The position numbers and the translations under genes are program-made. A model generated the notes under the pieces. The model had not been told where the DNA came from and did not search any database. It was given only the letters and a program-made list of their open reading frames with translations. Of a stretch of 9,446 nt of DNA, positions 5,095-9,446 are shown in pieces (within the stretch, counting starts at the first letter, position 1; each line of letters opens with the position of its first letter). Source of the DNA: Fulvivirga aurantia (GTDB taxonomy: Bacteria; Bacteroidota; Bacteroidia; Cytophagales; Cyclobacteriaceae); assembly GCF_009711475.1 (NCBI RefSeq), contig NZ_SMMD01000818.1, forward strand, positions 1-9,446, written 5' to 3'.

Positions 5095-8000
5095 TTAATT
5101 GCAATATTGATCCAGAAAATATTTCGACTTTTTGTCCCCCAGATCAAGAGCTTTTTTCCAACTCTCACATGCTTTGGTAGGGCTATCTAGTCGATATAAA
5201 ATATTACCGTATACTTTGTGGTAAGAAGCAACCGTGTCATCCAATTCCAATGCTTTTTCTATATCTTCTATAGCTCCTCCTACATTTCCGGTAGACACCT
5301 TGTTATTAGCCAAATGAAAATATGCACTCGCATCATTTGGGTTGATGTCTATTACGAGATTATAATCTGTAATTGCTCCCTCGTAGTCTTCATTTTGCTC
5401 TCGGAGATAGGCTCTGTTATAATAAGCATCAGCATTTTTGGGGTCTTTGCTTATCACATCATTTAAGTCATTCATCGCTGCTCTATTGTTGCCGATAAAT
5501 AGATAAGCTCGTGCCCTATCCATATAAACAGAGGCATCGTTGTTACCAGCATTGATGGCATTATTTAAATCTGAGATAGCGGCCTCATACTCTTCTACTT
5601 CAATAAGCGTACGTGCTCTTTTCTGATAAACATTCCCAGACTTTGTGCCTCCATCAACTATTTTATTGAAATAAGATAGTGCTCTTACGTTGTCGTCCAT
5701 CTGGTAGTACGACTCTGCAAGAAAGGCTACAACTTCGCCATCAGGCTCTTCTTCTAATTTTTCGTAGGTGGCTAAATCACTGGCTGCCTCCTCATACTTT
5801 TCCATTTTAAAAAATGTTTCCCCTCTGTTTTGCCAGGCTCTTGTATATTGATCATCCATTTCCAGTGCCTTATTGAAACTTGCAATGGCCGCCTCATAAT
5901 CTTCCATGAGTTGTTGTGCTTTACCCATGTTGTTATAAATGATAGGGTCATCATTTTTGCCATTGCTTATGGCAGATTGATAGTCCTTAACAGCACTTTC
6001 ATAATTTTTGAGTCTAAACTTGGCATTACCTCTTTGGTAATATGCCTCGCCATTAGCGCTGTTTAACTCGAGTGCTTTATTTAAAGTAGAAATAGCCGAT
6101 TCAAAATCATTGGCTTCGTATTGGGCATGACCAAGATTATAGAATATCTCAGCGTCAGAAGCACCTTTTTCAATCGCTTTGGCTAAATGAGTAGCTGCTG
6201 CATCGTATTGTCCTAGCTGGTACTGAGCTTTACCCAAATTAGCATAGGTTTCGGCTTCATCAACTCCTTTTGAAACTGCCTGACTTAGGTTGGCAGCCGC
6301 ATTTTCGTAGTCTGCGCGTTGATATAAAGAATTGCCCAGTCCATAAAAAAGTAACTTGTCTGATGCACCTTGTGACTTGGCTTTTTCCAATGCTTCGATA
6401 GCGCCCTCATAATCCTCAGTTTTGTATTTACTTACACCGAGGTAGAGGTACTCCTCCTTACCAGCATCACCATTGGCCACGATCTTATTCAAATCTTCCA
6501 AAGCCTTTGAGTAATTGCTCAATTCATAATTTGCGGTTCCTCTATTTCTTAAAGCGACAGCATAATCTGGTTTTACAGCGAGCGCCTGATCAAAATCAGA
6601 AACGGCACCCTGAAGGTCGCCTTTCAGCATTTTTGCTTTACCTCGATTATTGAAGATAATCTCGTCTTTTATGCCAAAAGTAATGGCCTGATTATAAGCA
6701 CCAATGGCCTGATCATACTGCTCAAGCCGGTAATAGGCATTACCTAAATTATAGTAAACAACACCATCTTTAGACCCGGCTGATACGGCCTTTTGTAAAT
6801 TAGAAACGGCAGCCTGATAATCCTTCAACTCATAATATCCGACTCCAATTCTTTCGTTAATCGCCACATTGTTAGCTCCCATCTGTTGGGCCTTACCAAG
6901 ATCATCTATCGCAGCCTGGTAAGTCTTCAATTCAAATTTTGCCAACCCTCTTTTCTCATAAAGGTTAGCTTCTTTTAATCCCAGCTCCTCCGCTTTGTCT
7001 AAATATGCTGCTGTGCGCTTATGTTCGTTACCTTCTGCGGCCAACAGGCCTCCGTAATAATAAATCTCTTTACTGTTTATGTCTGCGCTGATCGCTTTGC
7101 CTATCCACTCCTTGCTTTTTGCTTCATCCCCTGTGTTATAATAGGCCAGTGCCAACATTTTTGTTATTTCTTTGGTTGGACCAGACGCCTCTTTGGCTTT
7201 TTCTAAATCAACAATCGCTTCAGCATACTTTCCGGTTTCAAACCGGGCTGTACCACGATTGAGTAAAGCTCGACCGTAGTCTGACTTTATAGCTAATGAT
7301 TTATCAAAGTCAGCAATGGCACCTTCAAGGTTTTTGAGCTCCATTTTAGCCTTACCTCGGTTGTTAAAAACAATATGATCAGTGGCATCTATGGCAATAG
7401 CCTTATCATAATTAGAAACTGCCTGTTGGTACTCAGCTTTCTTAAAGAAAATATCACCTAAAATTTTATAAGTATCATAATCACCGAGACCGGCTGCTGC
7501 TGCTTTCTGAAGGTCTTCAAACGCTCCTTCTTCATCACCCAGGCTATACCTTGATAAGCCTCTATACTTATTCAATTCGCTATCACTAACACCGGCCGTA
7601 ATTGCTTTGGATATGTAATCATCTGCCTCTTTATACCTTTTTGTCTCGTAAGCCACTACCCCTAGCATCTGATACATTTGGCCTTGTGTATTGCCAGACT
7701 GCTCAGCTTTTTGCAAATAATTAAATGCCTCTTTGTAGTTATCGGTTTTGAATAAAGAAACGCCCAATGCATAGTTAAGCTCTTCCTTTTGGCTACCTCT
7801 TTGAATGGCTGATTTCAGGTCGCTCACAGCTGACTCAAAAGACTCAGTCTTGAACTTGGCGATACCAAGCATCGCATAAATTTCAGGATCTGAAGATCCT
7901 CCCTGTTTGATTTTTTCCAGGTCGGTAATCGCTGCACTCCAGTTTTGTTTTTTAAAATATGCGAAAGCACGATTTTCTAATGCTTTGTCATAATCTGATT

Positions 8001-9294
8001 TTAATTCAAGCGCCTTATTGTAATCAGCAATGGCCTCATCGATCTTCTCAAGATTGTAGCGAGCCTTACCACGATTATTGAATACCACAGGGTCGTGAGC
8101 TTTCTGCGCGACCGCTTTGTTGTAATTTTCTATGGCCAGAAAATACTCTTCTTTCTTAAATTGAATATTTCCTAAAATGTAAAACGCCTGATAGTTTGTT
8201 GCTCCTTTATCTACAGCCTGGGTTAAGTCAGGAAGAGCTCCTTCTTCATTGTCTAATTCATACCTTGCAATACCTCTGTGCAGGTAGAGTTGTGGGTCGT
8301 TATTGCCTTTATTAAGTGCTTCACTAAAGGTAGTTTCTGCTGCTCCATAGTTTTTGTCATAGTAATAGGTTTTACCCAGGTTAAGCAGCAACGAGGGGTC
8401 ACTTACACCTGCTCGTTGAGCCTGCTCATAATACATGGCAGCTTTTTTATACTCCTCTTTTTTGAAATAAATATTACCTAAATACAGCTTCAGATCTGCA
8501 AGTTGGCTACCACGTTTAACGGCACTTTCCATGGCCTCAGCTGCCTGATCCACCTTGTCATCTTGGTATAGAGATATCCCTAGTTTGGCATAATTTTCAT
8601 CAGTTACTTTACCGGCTTTGATTAAAGCTTCATAATCTGCCACGGCATTTGACCAGTTTTTAGCTTCATAATTAGCTTCAGCTCTATTTTCAAGTGCTTT
8701 ATCATAGCTCGCATCTTTGGCCAGGGCTTTGGTGTAGTCATCAACGGCATTTTTATAATTACCTAAATTGGCTTTTGCTTTACCCCGGTTATTATAAAGG
8801 GTCACATCGTCAAAACCGGCATTAGCTGCCTGATCATAATACTTTATTGCATCCTGATAGCTCTCTAATCTAAACTTAGCATTGGCAAGGGTGAATAAAC
8901 CTACCGGCTCTTTGAAACCCATACCTACACCCTTTTCCAGGTCTGTAGCCGCTTGTTGATAATCCTTAAGCTCATATTTGGTCATACCTCTGTAACCAAA
9001 TAATTCAGCAGAATTTACCCGAGATTTTACTGCCTCATCAAAATCATCAGCTGCTTTTTCATAGTCTTTGAGGTTGTAGTGAGCAATACCTCTTTTTACA
9101 TAAACCTCATCGTTACTAAACTTCGAGTTTATAAGCTGAGAGTAGTCCAGTGCAGCCGAACGGTAATCCCCACTTTCGAGTTTAGCATTGGCTTTATTAT
9201 ATGTTTCCTGAAGTGGGTCTGACTCCTGAGCAAAATTGGGGAGTGAAAAAAGTAAGATTAAAAAAGTAAGAATGCTTGATTTCATAGTTATCAT
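5095..9294 (-). CDS. Giant exported protein made of 40 tandem TPRs
   Basis: 1399 aa. A signal peptide (residues 4-23, MKSSILTFLILLFSLPNFAQ) is followed at once by TPRs that fill the whole protein; there is no enzymatic, OmpA-like or membrane domain. I place 40 repeats over residues 31-1399, nearly all exactly 34 aa, with a few of 31, 33 or 35, each with the usual pattern (small residues at 8 and 20, aromatics at 4, 11 and 24, A27). The set is organised as seven-TPR units (see the repeat entry). Repeats 35-39 are nearer the generic consensus (NPND, DPKN). The only two Cys, C1376 and C1398, are in the last repeat and could close it by a disulfide. TPR superhelices bind peptides or scaffold complexes, so a periplasmic or surface scaffold role is inferred. 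Two starts are possible: ATG 9294 or the in-frame ATG 9285, which gives the more ordinary signal peptide. No promoter is convincing. Confidence 0.93.
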   Translation of the reverse strand: MITMKSSILTFLILLFSLPNFAQESDPLQETYNKANAKLESGDYRSAALDYSQLINSKFSNDEVYVKRGIAHYNLKDYEKAADDFDEAVKSRVNSAELFGYRGMTKYELKDYQQAATDLEKGVGMGFKEPVGLFTLANAKFRLESYQDAIKYYDQAANAGFDDVTLYNNRGKAKANLGNYKNAVDDYTKALAKDASYDKALENRAEANYEAKNWSNAVADYEALIKAGKVTDENYAKLGISLYQDDKVDQAAEAMESAVKRGSQLADLKLYLGNIYFKKEEYKKAAMYYEQAQRAGVSDPSLLLNLGKTYYYDKNYGAAETTFSEALNKGNNDPQLYLHRGIARYELDNEEGALPDLTQAVDKGATNYQAFYILGNIQFKKEEYFLAIENYNKAVAQKAHDPVVFNNRGKARYNLEKIDEAIADYNKALELKSDYDKALENRAFAYFKKQNWSAAITDLEKIKQGGSSDPEIYAMLGIAKFKTESFESAVSDLKSAIQRGSQKEELNYALGVSLFKTDNYKEAFNYLQKAEQSGNTQGQMYQMLGVVAYETKRYKEADDYISKAITAGVSDSELNKYRGLSRYSLGDEEGAFEDLQKAAAAGLGDYDTYKILGDIFFKKAEYQQAVSNYDKAIAIDATDHIVFNNRGKAKMELKNLEGAIADFDKSLAIKSDYGRALLNRGTARFETGKYAEAIVDLEKAKEASGPTKEITKMLALAYYNTGDEAKSKEWIGKAISADINSKEIYYYGGLLAAEGNEHKRTAAYLDKAEELGLKEANLYEKRGLAKFELKTYQAAIDDLGKAQQMGANNVAINERIGVGYYELKDYQAAVSNLQKAVSAGSKDGVVYYNLGNAYYRLEQYDQAIGAYNQAITFGIKDEIIFNNRGKAKMLKGDLQGAVSDFDQALAVKPDYAVALRNRGTANYELSNYSKALEDLNKIVANGDAGKEEYLYLGVSKYKTEDYEGAIEALEKAKSQGASDKLLFYGLGNSLYQRADYENAAANLSQAVSKGVDEAETYANLGKAQYQLGQYDAAATHLAKAIEKGASDAEIFYNLGHAQYEANDFESAISTLNKALELNSANGEAYYQRGNAKFRLKNYESAVKDYQSAISNGKNDDPIIYNNMGKAQQLMEDYEAAIASFNKALEMDDQYTRAWQNRGETFFKMEKYEEAASDLATYEKLEEEPDGEVVAFLAESYYQMDDNVRALSYFNKIVDGGTKSGNVYQKRARTLIEVEEYEAAISDLNNAINAGNNDASVYMDRARAYLFIGNNRAAMNDLNDVISKDPKNADAYYNRAYLREQNEDYEGAITDYNLVIDINPNDASAYFHLANNKVSTGNVGGAIEDIEKALELDDTVASYHKVYGNILYRLDSPTKACESWKKALDLGDKKSKYFLDQYCN
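5230..8805 (-). repeat. Five tandem copies of a seven-TPR super-repeat (about 714 bp each)
   Basis: Within the TPR gene the units run 8805-8092, 8091-7378, 7377-6664, 6663-5947 and 5946-5230 (residues 164, 402, 640, 878 and 1117 start each). The first TPR of each unit reads YNNRGKA, FNNRGKA, FNNRGKA, FNNRGKA and YNNMGKA, and always ends in Tyr (DASY, KSDY, KSDY, KPDY, DDQY). The second reads DKALENR, DKALENR, GRALLNR, AVALRNR and TRAWQNR. The seventh carries G/A-N or G-D at positions 8-9. The period is 238, 238, 238 and 239 residues. Four TPRs in the same phase precede the first unit (9204-8806) and one follows the last. Nucleotide identity between copies is visibly low, so the duplications are old. 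Confidence 0.85.
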
Positions 9295-9359
9295 GGGTAT
9301 TAGCCTATGAGTAAAGTTATTAAATAAAAATTACACCGCTATTTCGGCATTTCTGAAAT

Positions 9360-9367
9360 TATTTTTG
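9360..9367 (+). promoter_or_regulatory. Bacteroidota -7 element (TATTTTTG) for the gene at the right edge
   Basis: TATTTTTG is a perfect TAnnTTTG. It would start transcription near 9373, about 66 nt before the ATG at 9439. No TTG is found 17-19 bp upstream. The intergenic stretch is AT-rich, so a chance match is possible. Confidence 0.3.
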
Positions 9368-9393
9368 GCTTTATAAATCCAACCTCTCTTCTG

Positions 9394-9403
9394 CCTACGT
9401 AGG
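9394..9403. promoter_or_regulatory. 10-bp palindrome CCTACGTAGG in the divergent intergenic region
   Basis: CCTACGTAGG is a perfect palindrome between the start of the TPR gene (-) and the putative gene start at 9439 (+). It is GC-richer than its surroundings and well placed for an operator acting on either gene. No regulator is identifiable here. Confidence 0.25.
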
Positions 9404-9438
9404 TCTTGTACTAAAATTTTAAACAAATAAATAAAGCT

Positions 9439-9446
9439 ATGAAAAA
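9439..9446 (+). CDS. Putative start of a further gene, cut by the window edge
   Basis: ATGAAAAA at the very end reads Met-Lys-(Lys/Asn), the usual opening of exported Bacteroidota proteins, after an AT-rich leader. A -7 element lies about 70 bp upstream. Only eight bases are visible, so this rests on context alone. Confidence 0.35.

Noticed and set aside
5230..8805. CRISPR-like or satellite DNA repeat
   Set aside because: The periodicity is at protein level (34 and 238 residues) in one continuous coding frame; nucleotide copies are diverged and there are no unique spacers.
9312..9319. -7 element for the TPR gene (TAACTTTA on -)
   Set aside because: The final G is missing and no -33 TTG is found at a suitable spacing; the TPR promoter stays unidentified.

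Overview
The window looks like chromosomal DNA from a member of the Bacteroidota, most likely order Cytophagales. The reasons are moderately AT-rich sequence, exported proteins whose signal peptides end in ...AQ or ...SQ, almost no Shine-Dalgarno sequences, and several upstream elements that match the phylum-specific promoter (TTG, about 17 bp, TAnnTTTG). The placement is inference. I see no phage, transposon, CRISPR, tRNA or rRNA signal. Every stretch without a gene is shorter than 300 bp.

Left part (1-2891). The window opens inside the 3' end of a TolB-like (PD40) beta-propeller gene on +. Its last 14 bp overlap, tail to tail, the end of an LpxL/HtrB-type lipid A acyltransferase gene on -. 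A short divergent intergenic region with promoter-like elements in both directions separates that gene from a classical short-chain dehydrogenase/reductase on +. A 167-aa cytoplasmic protein of unknown function follows on +, then a 53-aa two-helix membrane miniprotein on +.

Middle part (2940-4024). On -, deoC (deoxyribose-phosphate aldolase) and an acylphosphatase gene overlap by 4 bp (ATGA) and are probably cotranscribed. Upstream of deoC is a 168-bp intergenic region with a small palindromic, repeat-like tract.

Right part (4025-9294). Three genes in a row on - encode proteins with export signals: a giant 1399-aa TPR protein, a staphylococcal-nuclease-fold protein, and a very basic 130-aa protein with a C-terminal CxxC. 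The smallest gene has the best promoter of the window. The right edge holds a divergent region and what appears to be the first codons of another exported protein on +.

The most notable observation is the architecture of the TPR protein. I can divide it into 40 consecutive TPRs, and these fall into a higher-order repeat of exactly seven TPRs. The period is 238, 238, 238 and 239 residues, marked by an NNRGKA-type repeat followed by an xALxNR-type repeat in five successive units. Seven TPRs is about one full turn of a TPR superhelix, so equivalent surfaces should recur on the same side of the rod. The second notable point is that the nuclease-fold protein lacks both catalytic arginines and one calcium-ligand aspartate, so it may not be a nuclease.
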